The translations under genes and the position numbers were made by a program. Positions 1 through 12,240 of a stretch of DNA of 64,000 nucleotides are shown piece by piece (the stretch's first letter is position 1; the number at the start of each line of letters is the position of its first letter). The stretch covers positions 124,001-188,000 of the forward strand of contig JAYKNF010000031.1 of NCBI GenBank assembly GCA_036172665.1, given 5' to 3'. The notes under the pieces were generated by a model that worked only from the letters and a program-made list of their open reading frames with translations, had not been told where the DNA came from and made no database searches. The stretch comes from Prosopocoilus inquinatus. Taxonomy: Eukaryota > Arthropoda > Insecta > Coleoptera > Lucanidae.

Positions 1-149
1 ATCGATTAGATACATCACAGGAACAACGCTAATGCGTGTTGTTTCATTTAAAACTATTTCCAGCTTCTGCTGCGTCCGATAATTTCGTATCTCACATCAG
101 AGTTACTGGAGTCCATCCAAACGTCAAATAACATGATAGATGAGTAAGG
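1..149. repeat. Representative satellite monomer, with internal landmarks
   Basis: First monomer, given as a reference for offsets used elsewhere. Offset 1-6 is ATCGAT, a ClaI-type site kept in most monomers; it is lost where the monomer begins ATTGAT or ATTGTT. Offsets 22-43 form an imperfect dyad. Offset 42-58 is the stretch with partial CENP-B-box resemblance, here with TTTCA in place of TTTCG. Offsets 61-72 read CAGCTTCTGCTG here; other subtypes change the middle to give CTTCAG, CTCCTG, CTTATG, CTGCTG or CTACTG. The CTTCAG form creates CAGCTG at 67-72. This monomer belongs to the subtype marked by CATTT at offset 45-49 and CGATAAT at offset 77-83. No promoter, terminator or polyadenylation signal can be argued for. 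Confidence 0.9.
22..43. other. Imperfect dyad / potential hairpin in each monomer (representative copy)
   Basis: At offset 22-43 AACAACGC can pair with GCGTGTTGTT: six base pairs, a two-base bulge (GT), two more pairs, and a four-base loop TAAT. Monomers with AATACG lose one pair of the inner stem, and the AACATCGC variant breaks the outer stem. The dyad is present in recognisable form throughout the array. Known: short dyads are reported to be enriched in centromeric satellites of many species. Whether this one forms a structure is untested. Confidence 0.55.
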
Positions 150-190
150 ATCGATTAGATACATCACAGGAACAACGCTAATGCGTGTTG

Positions 191-207
191 TTTCGTTTAA
201 AACTATT
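191..207. promoter_or_regulatory. Partial CENP-B-box-like stretch (representative, second monomer)
   Basis: The 17 bp window TTTCGTTTAAAACTATT has the TTCG, the following A and the first C at the spacing of the essential CENP-B box positions (NTTCGNNNNANNCGGGN), so 6 of 9 core positions match. The GGG that completes the core is TAT here. Monomers with TTTCA lose the CpG as well. This is a weak, possibly chance resemblance and not a canonical box. Confidence 0.25.
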
Positions 208-745
208 TCCAGCTTCAGCTGCGTCCGAGAACTTCGTATCTCACTTCAGAGTTACTGGAGCCCATCCAAACGTCAAATAACATGATAGATGAGTAAGGAT
301 CGATTAGATACATCACAGGAACAACGCTAATACGTGTTGTTTCGTTTAAAACAATTTCCAGCTTCAGCTGCGTCCGAGAACTTCGTATCTCACATCAAAG
401 TTACTGGAGTCCATCGAAACGCCAAATAACATGTTAGATGAGTAAGGATCGATTAGATACATCACAGGAACAACGCTAATGCGTGTTGTTTCGTTTAAAA
501 CTATTTCCAGCTTCTGCTGCGTCCGAAAACGTCGTATCTCACATCAGAGCTACTGGAGTCCATCGAAACGACAAATAACATGATAGATGAGTAAGGATTG
601 ATTAGATACAGCACAGGAACAACGCTAATACGTGTTGTTTCGTTTAAAACTATTTCCAGCTCCTGCTGCGTCCAAAAACGTCGTATATCACATCAGAGTT
701 ACTGGAGTCCGTCCAAACGTCAAATAACATGATAGATGAGTAAGG

Positions 746-2235
746 ATCGATTAGATACATCACAGGCACAACGCTAATGCGTGTTGTTTCATTTAAAACT
801 ATTTCCAGCTTCTGCTGCGTCCGATAATTTCGTATCTCACATCAGAGTTACTGGAGTCCATCCAAACGTCAAATAACATGATAGATGAGTAAGGATCGAT
901 TAGATACATCACAGGAACAACGCTAATGCGTGTTGTTTCGTTTAAAACTATTTCCAGCTTCTGCTGCGTCCGAAAACGTCGTATCTCACATCAGAGCTAC
1001 TGGAGTCCATCGAAACGCCAAATAACATGATAGATGAGTAAGTATCGATTAGATACATCACAGGAACAACGCTAATGCGTGTTGTTTCATTTAAAACTAT
1101 TTCCAGCTTCTGCTGCGTCCGATAATTTCGTATCTCACATCAGAGTTACTGGAGTCCATCCAAACGTCAAATAACATGATAGATGAGTAAGGATCGATTA
1201 GATACATCACAGGAACAACGCTAATGCGTGTTGTTTCGTTTAAAACTATTTCCAGCTTCTGCTGCGTCCGAAAATTTCGTTTCTCACATTAGAGTTACTG
1301 GAGTCCATCGAAACGTCAAATAACATGATAGATGAGTAAGTATCGATTAGATACATCACAGGAACAACGCTAATGCGTGTTGTTTCGTTTAAAACTATTT
1401 CCAGCTTCAGCTGCGTCCGAGAACTTCGTATCTCACTTCAGAGTTACTGGAGCCCATCCAAACGTCAAATAACATGATAGGTGAGTAAGGATCGATTAGA
1501 TACATCACAGGAACAACGCTAATGCGTGTTGTTTCATTTAAAACTATTTCCAGCTTCTGCTGCGTCCGATAATTTCGTATCTCACATCAGAGTTACTGGA
1601 GTCCATCCAAACGTCAAATAACATGATAGATGAGTAAGGATCGATTAGATACATCACAGGAACAACGCTAATGCGTGTTGTTTCGTTTAAAACTATTTCC
1701 AGCTTCAGCTGCGTCCGAGAACTTCGTATCTCGCTTCAGAGTTACTGGAGCCCATCCAAACGTCAAATAACATGATAGATGAGTAAGGATCGATTAGATA
1801 CATCACAGGAACAACGCTAATACGTGTTGTTTCGTTTAAAACAATTTCCAGCTTCAGCTGCGTCCGAGAACTTCGTATCTCACATCAAAGTTACTGGAGT
1901 CCATCGAAACGCCAAATAACATGTTAGATGAGTAAGGATCGATTAGATACATCACAGGAACAACGCTAATGCGTGTTGTTTCGTTTAAAACTATTTCCAG
2001 CTTCTGCTGCGTCCGAAAACGTCGTATCTCACATCAGAGCTACTGGAGTCCATCGAAACGACAAATAACATGATAGATGAGTAAGGATTGATTAGATACA
2101 GCACAGGAACAACGCTAATACGTGTTGTTTCGTTTAAAACTATTTCCAGCTCCTGCTGCGTCCAAAAACGTCGTATCTCTCATCAGAGTTACTGGAGTCC
2201 GTCCAAACGTCAAATAACATGATAGATGAGTAAGG
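746..2235. repeat. Nested 10-monomer unit in HOR family I copy 1
   Basis: Same subtype order as 5,514-7,003, including the two diagnostic variants CTCGCTTCAG and TATCTCTCATC. The preceding 745 bp (1-745) are the last five monomers of another 10-mer, cut by the window start. Confidence 0.86.
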
Positions 2236-4023
2236 ATCGATTAGGTACATCACAGGAACAACGCTAATATGTGTTGTTTCGTTTAAAACTATTTCCAGCT
2301 GCTGCTGCGTCCGAAAATTTCGTATCTCACATTAGAGTTACTGGAGTCCATCGAAACGTCAAATAACATAGTAGCTAAGTAAGGATCGATTAGATACATC
2401 ACAGGAACAACGCTAATACGTGTTTTTTCGTTCTAAACTATTTCCAGCTACTGCTGCGTCCAAAAACTTTGTATCTCACATCAGAGTTAGTGGAGTCCAT
2501 CCAAACGTCAAATAACATGATAGATGAGTAAGGATCGATTAGATACATCCCAGGAACAACGCTAATACGTGTTGTTTCGTTTAAAACTATTTCCAGCTTC
2601 TGCTGCGTCCGAAAACTTCGTATCTCACATCAGAGTTACTGGAGTGCATCGAAACGTCAAATAACATGATAGATAAGTAAGGATCGATTAGATACAGCAC
2701 AGGAACAACGCTAATACGTGTTGTTTCGTTTAAAACTATTTCCAGCTCCTGCTGCGTCCAAAAACTTTGTATCTCACATCAGACTTACTGGAGTCCATCC
2801 AAACGTCAAATAACATGATAGATGAGTAAGGATCGATTAGATACATCACAGGAACAACGCTAATGCGTGTTGTTTCGTTTAAAACTATTTCCAGCTTCTG
2901 CTGCGTCCGAAAATTTCGTTTCTCACATTAGAGTTACTGGAGTCCATCGAAACGTCAAATAACATGATAGATGAGTAAGGATCGATTAGATACATCACAG
3001 GAACAACGCTAATGCGTGTTGTTTCGTTTAAAACTATTTCCAGCTTCTGCTGCGTCCGAAAACGTCGTATCTCACATCAGAGCTACTGGAGTCCATCGAA
3101 ACGCCAAATAAGATGATAGATGAGTAAGGATCGATTAGATACAGCACAGGAACAACGCTAATACGTGTTGTTTCGTTTAAAACTATTTCTAGCTCCTGCT
3201 GCGTCCAAAAACTTTGTATCTCACATCAGACTTACTGGAGTCCATCCAAACGTCAAATAACATGATAGATGAGTAAGGATCGATTAGATATATCACAGGA
3301 ACAACGCTAATGCGTGTTGTTTCGTTTAAAACTATTTCCAGCTTCAGCTGCGTCCGAGAACTTCGTATCTCACTTCAGAGTTACTGGAGCCCATCCAAAC
3401 GTCAAATAACATGATAGGTGAGTAAGGATCGATTAGTTACATCACAGGAACAACGCTAATATGTGTTGTTTCGTTTAAAACTATTTCCAGCTGCTGCTGC
3501 GTCCGAAAATTTCGTATCTCACATTAGAGTTACTGGAGTCCATCGAAACGTCAAATAACATAGTAGCTAAGTAAGGATCGATTAGATACATCACAGGAAC
3601 AACGCTAATACGTGCTTTTTCGTTCTAAACTATTTCCAGCTACTGCTGCGTCCAAAAACTTTGTATCTCACATCAGACTTACTGGAGTCCATCCAAACGT
3701 CAAATAACATGTTAGATAAGTAAGGATTGTTTAGATACATCACAGGAACAACGCTAATGCGTGTTGTTTCGTTTAAAACTATTACCAGCTTCTGCTGCGT
3801 CCGAAAATTTCGTATCTCACATCAGAGATACTGGAGTCCATCCAAACGTCAAATAACATGATAGATGAGTAAGGATCGATTAGATACATCACAGGAACAA
3901 CGCTAATACGTGTTGTTTCGTTTAAAACTATTTCTAGCTCCTGCTGCGTCCAAAAACTTCGTATATCACATCAGAGTTACTAGAGTCCATCGAAACGTCA
4001 AATAACATGATAGATGAGTAAGG
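2236..4023. repeat. 12-monomer segment of the 32-mer unit (non-10-mer part)
   Basis: Twelve monomers with individually recognisable variants: AATATGTG with CTGCTGCTG (2,236), TTTTTTCGTTCTAAAC (2,385), ACATCCCAGG (2,534), two monomers with ACAGCACAGG (2,683 and 3,130), the ATTAGAG type (2,832), a GGTGAG type (3,279), a second AATATGTG type (3,428), TGCTTTTTCG (3,577), ATTGTTTAG with ATTACCAGC (3,726) and TATATCACATC with TACTAGAG (3,875). The counterpart is 7,004-8,791. These monomers are markers for following rearrangements to the right. Confidence 0.82.
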
Positions 4024-5513
4024 ATCGATTAGATACATCACAGGCACAACGCTAATGCGTGTTGTTTCATTTAAAACTATTTCCAGCTTCTGCTGCGTCC
4101 GATAATTTCGTATCTCACATCAGAGTTACTGGAGTCCATCCAAACGTCAAATAACATGATAGATGAGTAAGGATCGATTAGATACATCACAGGAACAACG
4201 CTAATGCGTGTTGTTTCGTTTAAAACTATTTCCAGCTTCTGCTGCGTCCGAAAACGTCGTATCTCACATCAGAGCTACTGGAGTCCATCGAAACGCCAAA
4301 TAACATGATAGATGAGTAAGTATCGATTAGATACATCACAGGAACAACGCTAATGCGTGTTGTTTCATTTAAAACTATTTCCAGCTTCTGCTGCGTCCGA
4401 TAATTTCGTATCTCACATCAGAGTTACTGGAGTCCATCCAAACGTCAAATAACATGATAGATGAGTAAGGATCGATTAGATACATCACAGGAACAACGCT
4501 AATGCGTGTTGTTTCGTTTAAAACTATTTCCAGCTTCTGCTGCGTCCGAAAATTTCGTTTCTCACATTAGAGTTACTGGAGTCCATCGAAACGTCAAATA
4601 ACATGATAGATGAGTAAGTATCGATTAGATACATCACAGGAACAACGCTAATGCGTGTTGTTTCGTTTAAAACTATTTCCAGCTTCAGCTGCGTCCGAGA
4701 ACTTCGTATCTCACTTCAGAGTTACTGGAGCCCATCCAAACGTCAAATAACATGATAGGTGAGTAAGGATCGATTAGATACATCACAGGAACAACGCTAA
4801 TGCGTGTTGTTTCATTTAAAACTATTTCCAGCTTCTGCTGCGTCCGATAATTTCGTATCTCACATCAGAGTTACTGGAGTCCATCCAAACGTCAAATAAC
4901 ATGATAGATGAGTAAGGATCGATTAGATACATCACAGGAACAACGCTAATGCGTGTTGTTTCGTTTAAAACTATTTCCAGCTTCAGCTGCGTCCGAGAAC
5001 TTCGTATCTCACTTCAGAGTTACTGGAGCCCATCCAAACGTCAAATAACATGATAGATGAGTAAGGATCGATTAGATACATCACAGGAACAACGCTAATA
5101 CGTGTTGTTTCGTTTAAAACAATTTCCAGCTTCAGCTGCGTCCGAGAACTTCGTATCTCACATCAAAGTTACTGGAGTCCATCGAAACGCCAAATAACAT
5201 GTTAGATGAGTAAGGATCGATTAGATACATCACAGGAACAACGCTAATGCGTGTTGTTTCGTTTAAAACTATTTCCAGCTTCTGCTGCGTCCGAAAACGT
5301 CGTATCTCACATCAGAGCTACTGGAGTCCATCGAAACGACAAATAACATGATAGATGAGTAAGGATTGATTAGATACAGCACAGGAACAACGCTAATACG
5401 TGTTGTTTCGTTTAAAACTATTTCCAGCTCCTGCTGCGTCCAAAAACGTCGTATATCACATCAGAGTTACTGGAGTCCGTCCAAACGTCAAATAACATGA
5501 TAGATGAGTAAGG
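4024..5513. repeat. Nested 10-monomer unit (1,490 bp), first of two in tandem
   Basis: The ten monomers start with the GGCACAACG variant and follow a fixed subtype order that the next 1,490 bp repeats. It differs from its neighbour at 5,514-7,003 by a few bases: TATATCACATC near 5,451 where the neighbour has TATCTCTCATC, and CTCACTTCAG where the neighbour has CTCGCTTCAG. These differences label the two positions and are preserved in the other 32-monomer copy (the block at 746-2,235 carries the second version). The doubling of the 10-mer therefore came before the 32-mer duplication. Confidence 0.87.
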
Positions 5514-8500
5514 ATCGATTAGATACATCACAGGCACAACGCTAATGCGTGTTGTTTCATTTAAAACTATTTCCAGCTTCTGCTGCGTCCGATAATTTCG
5601 TATCTCACATCAGAGTTACTGGAGTCCATCCAAACGTCAAATAACATGATAGATGAGTAAGGATCGATTAGATACATCACAGGAACAACGCTAATGCGTG
5701 TTGTTTCGTTTAAAACTATTTCCAGCTTCTGCTGCGTCCGAAAACGTCGTATCTCACATCAGAGCTACTGGAGTCCATCGAAACGCCAAATAACATGATA
5801 GATGAGTAAGTATCGATTAGATACATCACAGGAACAACGCTAATGCGTGTTGTTTCATTTAAAACTATTTCCAGCTTCTGCTGCGTCCGATAATTTCGTA
5901 TCTCACATCAGAGTTACTGGAGTCCATCCAAACGTCAAATAACATGATAGATGAGTAAGGATCGATTAGATACATCACAGGAACAACGCTAATGCGTGTT
6001 GTTTCGTTTAAAACTATTTCCAGCTTCTGCTGCGTCCGAAAATTTCGTTTCTCACATTAGAGTTACTGGAGTCCATCGAAACGTCAAATAACATGATAGA
6101 TGAGTAAGTATCGATTAGATACATCACAGGAACAACGCTAATGCGTGTTGTTTCGTTTAAAACTATTTCCAGCTTCAGCTGCGTCCGAGAACTTCGTATC
6201 TCACTTCAGAGTTACTGGAGCCCATCCAAACGTCAAATAACATGATAGGTGAGTAAGGATCGATTAGATACATCACAGGAACAACGCTAATGCGTGTTGT
6301 TTCATTTAAAACTATTTCCAGCTTCTGCTGCGTCCGATAATTTCGTATCTCACATCAGAGTTACTGGAGTCCATCCAAACGTCAAATAACATGATAGATG
6401 AGTAAGGATCGATTAGATACATCACAGGAACAACGCTAATGCGTGTTGTTTCGTTTAAAACTATTTCCAGCTTCAGCTGCGTCCGAGAACTTCGTATCTC
6501 GCTTCAGAGTTACTGGAGCCCATCCAAACGTCAAATAACATGATAGATGAGTAAGGATCGATTAGATACATCACAGGAACAACGCTAATACGTGTTGTTT
6601 CGTTTAAAACAATTTCCAGCTTCAGCTGCGTCCGAGAACTTCGTATCTCACATCAAAGTTACTGGAGTCCATCGAAACGCCAAATAACATGTTAGATGAG
6701 TAAGGATCGATTAGATACATCACAGGAACAACGCTAATGCGTGTTGTTTCGTTTAAAACTATTTCCAGCTTCTGCTGCGTCCGAAAACGTCGTATCTCAC
6801 ATCAGAGCTACTGGAGTCCATCGAAACGACAAATAACATGATAGATGAGTAAGGATTGATTAGATACAGCACAGGAACAACGCTAATACGTGTTGTTTCG
6901 TTTAAAACTATTTCCAGCTCCTGCTGCGTCCAAAAACGTCGTATCTCTCATCAGAGTTACTGGAGTCCGTCCAAACGTCAAATAACATGATAGATGAGTA
7001 AGGATCGATTAGGTACATCACAGGAACAACGCTAATATGTGTTGTTTCGTTTAAAACTATTTCCAGCTGCTGCTGCGTCCGAAAATTTCGTATCTCACAT
7101 TAGAGTTACTGGAGTCCATCGAAACGTCAAATAACATAGTAGCTAAGTAAGGATCGATTAGATACATCACAGGAACAACGCTAATACGTGTTTTTTCGTT
7201 CTAAACTATTTCCAGCTACTGCTGCGTCCAAAAACTTTGTATCTCACATCAGAGTTAGTGGAGTCCATCCAAACGTCAAATAACATGATAGATGAGTAAG
7301 GATCGATTAGATACATCCCAGGAACAACGCTAATACGTGTTGTTTCGTTTAAAACTATTTCCAGCTTCTGCTGCGTCCGAAAACTTCGTATCTCACATCA
7401 GAGTTACTGGAGTGCATCGAAACGTCAAATAACATGATAGATAAGTAAGGATCGATTAGATACAGCACAGGAACAACGCTAATACGTGTTGTTTCGTTTA
7501 AAACTATTTCCAGCTCCTGCTGCGTCCAAAAACTTTGTATCTCACATCAGACTTACTGGAGTCCATCCAAACGTCAAATAACATGATAGATGAGTAAGGA
7601 TCGATTAGATACATCACAGGAACAACGCTAATGCGTGTTGTTTCGTTTAAAACTATTTCCAGCTTCTGCTGCGTCCGAAAATTTCGTTTCTCACATTAGA
7701 GTTACTGGAGTCCATCGAAACGTCAAATAACATGATAGATGAGTAAGGATCGATTAGATACATCACAGGAACAACGCTAATGCGTGTTGTTTCGTTTAAA
7801 ACTATTTCCAGCTTCTGCTGCGTCCGAAAACGTCGTATCTCACATCAGAGCTACTGGAGTCCATCGAAACGCCAAATAAGATGATAGATGAGTAAGGATC
7901 GATTAGATACAGCACAGGAACAACGCTAATACGTGTTGTTTCGTTTAAAACTATTTCTAGCTCCTGCTGCGTCCAAAAACTTTGTATCTCACATCAGACT
8001 TACTGGAGTCCATCCAAACGTCAAATAACATGATAGATGAGTAAGGATCGATTAGATATATCACAGGAACAACGCTAATGCGTGTTGTTTCGTTTAAAAC
8101 TATTTCCAGCTTCAGCTGCGTCCGAGAACTTCGTATCTCACTTCAGAGTTACTGGAGCCCATCCAAACGTCAAATAACATGATAGGTGAGTAAGGATCGA
8201 TTAGTTACATCACAGGAACAACGCTAATATGTGTTGTTTCGTTTAAAACTATTTCCAGCTGCTGCTGCGTCCGAAAATTTCGTATCTCACATTAGAGTTA
8301 CTGGAGTCCATCGAAACGTCAAATAACATAGTAGCTAAGTAAGGATCGATTAGATACATCACAGGAACAACGCTAATACGTGCTTTTTCGTTCTAAACTA
8401 TTTCCAGCTACTGCTGCGTCCAAAAACTTTGTATCTCACATCAGACTTACTGGAGTCCATCCAAACGTCAAATAACATGTTAGATAAGTAAGGATTGTTT

Positions 8501-9089
8501 AGATACATCACAGGAACAACGCTAATGCGTGTTGTTTCGTTTAAAACTATTACCAGCTTCTGCTGCGTCCGAAAATTTCGTATCTCACATCAGAGATACT
8601 GGAGTCCATCCAAACGTCAAATAACATGATAGATGAGTAAGGATCGATTAGATACATCACAGGAACAACGCTAATACGTGTTGTTTCGTTTAAAACTATT
8701 TCTAGCTCCTGCTGCGTCCAAAAACTTCGTATATCACATCAGAGTTACTAGAGTCCATCGAAACGTCAAATAACATGATAGATGAGTAAGGATCGATTAG
8801 ATACATCACAGGCACAACGCTAATGCGTGTTGTTTCATTTAAAACTATTTCCAGCTTCTGCTGCGTCCGATAATTTCGTATCTCACATCAGAGTTACTGG
8901 AGTCCATCCAAACGTCAAATAACATGATAGATGAGTAAGGATCGATTAGATACATCACAGGAACAACGCTAATGCGTGTTGTTTCGTTTAAAACTATTTC
9001 CAGCTTCTGCTGCGTCCGAAAACGTCGTATCTCACATCAGAGCTACTGGAGTCCATCGAAACGCCAAATAACATGATAGATGAGTAAGG
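4769..9089. repeat. HOR family I, 32-monomer unit, copy 2 (broken at its right end)
   Basis: This repeats the monomer order of 1-4,320 at a spacing of 4,768 bp. It stops matching at about 9,088: copy 1 continues with a GTATCG-type monomer of the CGATAAT subtype, while copy 2 switches to a chimeric monomer beginning ATTGAT. Copy 2 therefore has 29 of the 32 monomers before a rearrangement junction. It contains the end of the 4,024-5,513 ten-monomer block, the complete 5,514-7,003 block, and the 12 special monomers at 7,004-8,791. Confidence 0.88.
5514..7003. repeat. Nested 10-monomer unit (1,490 bp), second of two in tandem
   Basis: Direct tandem partner of the preceding 1,490 bp and counterpart, 4,768 bp downstream, of 746-2,235. 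It ends in a monomer with TATCTCTCATC and GTCCGTCC, followed by a monomer beginning with GATTAGGTAC that opens the 12-monomer part of the 32-mer unit. Confidence 0.87.
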
Positions 9090-12000
9090 ATTGATTAGAT
9101 ACAGCACAGGAACAACGCTAATACGTGTTGTTTCGTTTAAAACTATTTCCAGCTTCAGCTGCGTCCGAGAACTTCGTATCTCACTTCAGAGTTACTGGAG
9201 CCCATCCAAACGTCAAATAACATGATAGATGAGTAAGGATCGATTAGATACATCACAGGAACAACGCTAATACGTGTTGTTTCGTTTAAAACAATTTCCA
9301 GCTTCAGCTGCGTCCGAGAACTTCGTATCTCACATCAAAGTTACTGGAGTCCATCGAAACGCCAAATAACATGTTAGATGAGTAAGGATCGATTAGATAC
9401 ATCACAGGAACAACGCTAATGCGTGTTGTTTCGTTTAAAACTATTTCCAGCTTCTGCTGCGTCCGAAAACGTCGTATCTCACATCAGAGCTACTGGAGTC
9501 CATCGAAACGACAAATAACATGATAGATGAGTAAGGATTGATTAGATACAGCACAGGAACAACGCTAATACGTGTTGTTTCGTTTAAAACTATTTCCAGC
9601 TCCTGCTGCGTCCAAAAACGTCGTATCTCTCATCAGAGTTACTGGAGTCCGTCCAAACGTCAAATAACATGATAGATGAGTAAGGATCGATTAGGTACAT
9701 CACAGGAACAACGCTAATATGTGTTGTTTCGTTTAAAACTATTTCCAGCTGCTGCTGCGTCCGAAAATTTCGTATCTCACATTAGAGTTACTGGAGTCCA
9801 TCGAAACGTCAAATAACATAGTAGCTAAGTAAGTATCGATTAGATACATCACAGGAACAACGCTAATACGTGCTTTTTCGTTCTAAACTATTTCCAGCTA
9901 CTGCTGCGTCCAAAAACTTTGTATCTCACATCAGACTTACTGGAGTCCATCCAAACGTCAAATAACATGTTAGATAAGTAAGGATTGTTTAGATACATCA
10001 CAGGAACAACGCTAATGCGTGTTGTTTCGTTTAAAACTATTACCAGCTTCTGCTGCGTCCGAAAATTTCGTATCTCACATCAGAGATACTGGAGTCCATC
10101 CAAACGTCAAATAACATGATAGATGAGTAAGGATCGATTAGATACATCACAGGAACAACGCTAATACGTGTTGTTTCGTTTAAAACTATTTCTAGCTCCT
10201 GCTGCGTCCAAAAACTTCGTATATCACATCAGAGTTACTAGAGTCCATCGAAACGTCAAATAACATGATAGATGAGTAAGGATCGATTAGATACATCACA
10301 GGCACAACGCTAATGCGTGTTGTTTCATTTAAAACTATTTCCAGCTTCTGCTGCGTCCGATAATTTCGTATCTCACATCAGAGTTACTGGAGTCCATCCA
10401 AACGTCAAATAACATGATAGATGAGTAAGGATCGATTAGATACATCACAGGAACAACGCTAATACGTGTTGTTTCGTTTAAAACTATTTCTAGCTCCTGC
10501 TGCGTCCAAAAACTTCGTATATCACATCAGAGTTACTAGAGTCCATCGAAACGTCAAATAACATGATAGATGAGTAAGGATCGATTAGATACATCACAGG
10601 CACAACGCTAATGCGTGTTGTTTCATTTAAAACTATTTCCAGCTTCTGCTGCGTCCGATAATTTCGTATCTCACATCAGAGTTACTGGAGTCCATCCAAA
10701 CGTCAAATAACATGATAGATGAGTAAGGATCGATTAGATACATCACAGGAACAACGCTAATGCGTGTTGTTTCGTTTAAAACTATTTCCAGCTTCTGCTG
10801 CGTCCGAAAACGTCGTATCTCACATCAGAGCTACTGGAGTCCATCGAAACGCCAAATAACATGATAGATGAGTAAGTATCGATTAGATACATCACAGGAA
10901 CAACGCTAATGCGTGTTGTTTCATTTAAAACTATTTCCAGCTTCTGCTGCGTCCGATAATTTCGTATCTCACATCAGAGTTACTGGAGTCCATCCAAACG
11001 TCAAATAACATGATAGATGAGTAAGGATCGATTAGATACATCACAGGAACAACGCTAATGCGTGTTGTTTCGTTTAAAACTATTTCCAGCTTCTGCTGCG
11101 TCCGAAAATTTCGTTTCTCACATTAGAGTTACTGGAGTCCATCGAAACGTCAAATAACATGATAGATGAGTAAGTATCGATTAGATACATCACAGGAACA
11201 ACGCTAATGCGTGTTGTTTCGTTTAAAACTATTTCCAGCTTCAGCTGCGTCCGAGAACTTCGTATCTCACTTCAGAGTTACTGGAGCCCATCCAAACGTC
11301 AAATAACATGATAGGTGAGTAAGGATCGATTAGATACATCACAGGAACAACGCTAATGCGTGTTGTTTCATTTAAAACTATTTCCAGCTTCTGCTGCGTC
11401 CGATAATTTCGTATCTCACATCAGAGTTACTGGAGTCCATCCAAACGTCAAATAACATGATAGATGAGTAAGGATCGATTAGATACATCACAGGAACAAC
11501 GCTAATGCGTGTTGTTTCGTTTAAAACTATTTCCAGCTTCAGCTGCGTCCGAGAACTTCGTATCTCACTTCAGAGTTACTGGAGCCCATCCAAACGTCAA
11601 ATAACATGATAGATGAGTAAGGATCGATTAGATACATCACAGGAACAACGCTAATACGTGTTGTTTCGTTTAAAACAATTTCCAGCTTCAGCTGCGTCCG
11701 AGAACTTCGTATCTCACATCAAAGTTACTGGAGTCCATCGAAACGCCAAATAACATGTTAGATGAGTAAGGATCGATTAGATACATCACAGGAACAACGC
11801 TAATGCGTGTTGTTTCATTTAAAACTATTTCCAGCTTCTGCTGCGTCCGATAATTTCGTATCTCACATCAGAGTTACTGGAGTCCATCCAAACGTCAAAT
11901 AACATGATAGATGAGTAAGGATCGATTAGATACATCACAGGAACAACGCTAATGCGTGTTGTTTCGTTTAAAACTATTTCCAGCTTCTGCTGCGTCCGAT

Positions 12001-12240
12001 AATTTCGTATCTCACATCAGAGTTACTGGAGTCCATCCAAACGTCAAATAACATGATAGATGAGTAAGGATCGATTAGATACATCACAGGAACAACGCTA
12101 ATGCGTGTTGTTTCGTTTAAAACTATTTCCAGCTTCTGCTGCGTCCGAAAATTTCGTTTCTCACATTAGAGTTACTGGAGTCCATCGAAACGTCAAATAA
12201 CATGATAGATGAGTAAGTATCGATTAGATACATCACAGGA
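9090..12240. repeat. Rearranged satellite patchwork between HOR families I and II
   Basis: This segment keeps the 149 bp phase and the family I monomer types, but their order is broken. At 9,090 a monomer starts like the ATTGAT/ACAGCAC type and ends like the CTTCAG/GAGCCC type. At 9,835 an AATATGTG monomer is followed directly by the TGCTTTTTCG type, skipping eight monomers of the 32-mer order. A two-monomer unit is duplicated at 10,133-10,728. At 11,921 a monomer combines TTTCG at offset 43-46 with CGATAAT downstream, so two subtypes are fused. These are expected products of in-register unequal exchange. Confidence 0.82.
10133..10728. repeat. Tandem duplication of a two-monomer unit (2 x 298 bp)
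   Basis: A TTCTAGCTCC/TACTAGAG monomer followed by the GGCACAACG monomer occurs at 10,133-10,430 and again at 10,431-10,728. Elsewhere in the family this pair occurs once per unit, so this is a local duplication. Confidence 0.85.

Larger units (their letters stand above)
1..4768. repeat. HOR family I, 32-monomer unit (4,768 bp), copy 1
   Basis: Position 1 matches position 4,769 and the match continues to about 4,320 versus 9,088. Diagnostic variants recur exactly 4,768 bp apart: GGCACAACG at 746 and 5,514, CTCGCTTCAG near 1,730 and 6,498, and TATATCACATC near 671 and 5,439. The unit consists of the second half of a 10-monomer block (1-745), a full 10-monomer block (746-2,235), 12 further monomers of distinct subtypes (2,236-4,023) and the first half of another 10-monomer block. 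The start of the unit is arbitrary because the window opens inside the array. I found no mismatch at the sites I compared, which suggests a recent duplication, but I did not align every base. Confidence 0.9.

Noticed and set aside
61..72. CAG/CTG-type trinucleotide microsatellite (CAGCTGCTGCTG in some monomers)
   Set aside because: It is only three or four triplets long, does not vary in length, and is one of several single-base states of the same offset.
7..100. Possible internal sub-repeat (ATACATCACAGG near offset 10 against TCTCACATCAGAG near offset 90)
   Set aside because: The resemblance is short and needs gaps; it is not enough to argue that the monomer arose by doubling of a smaller unit.
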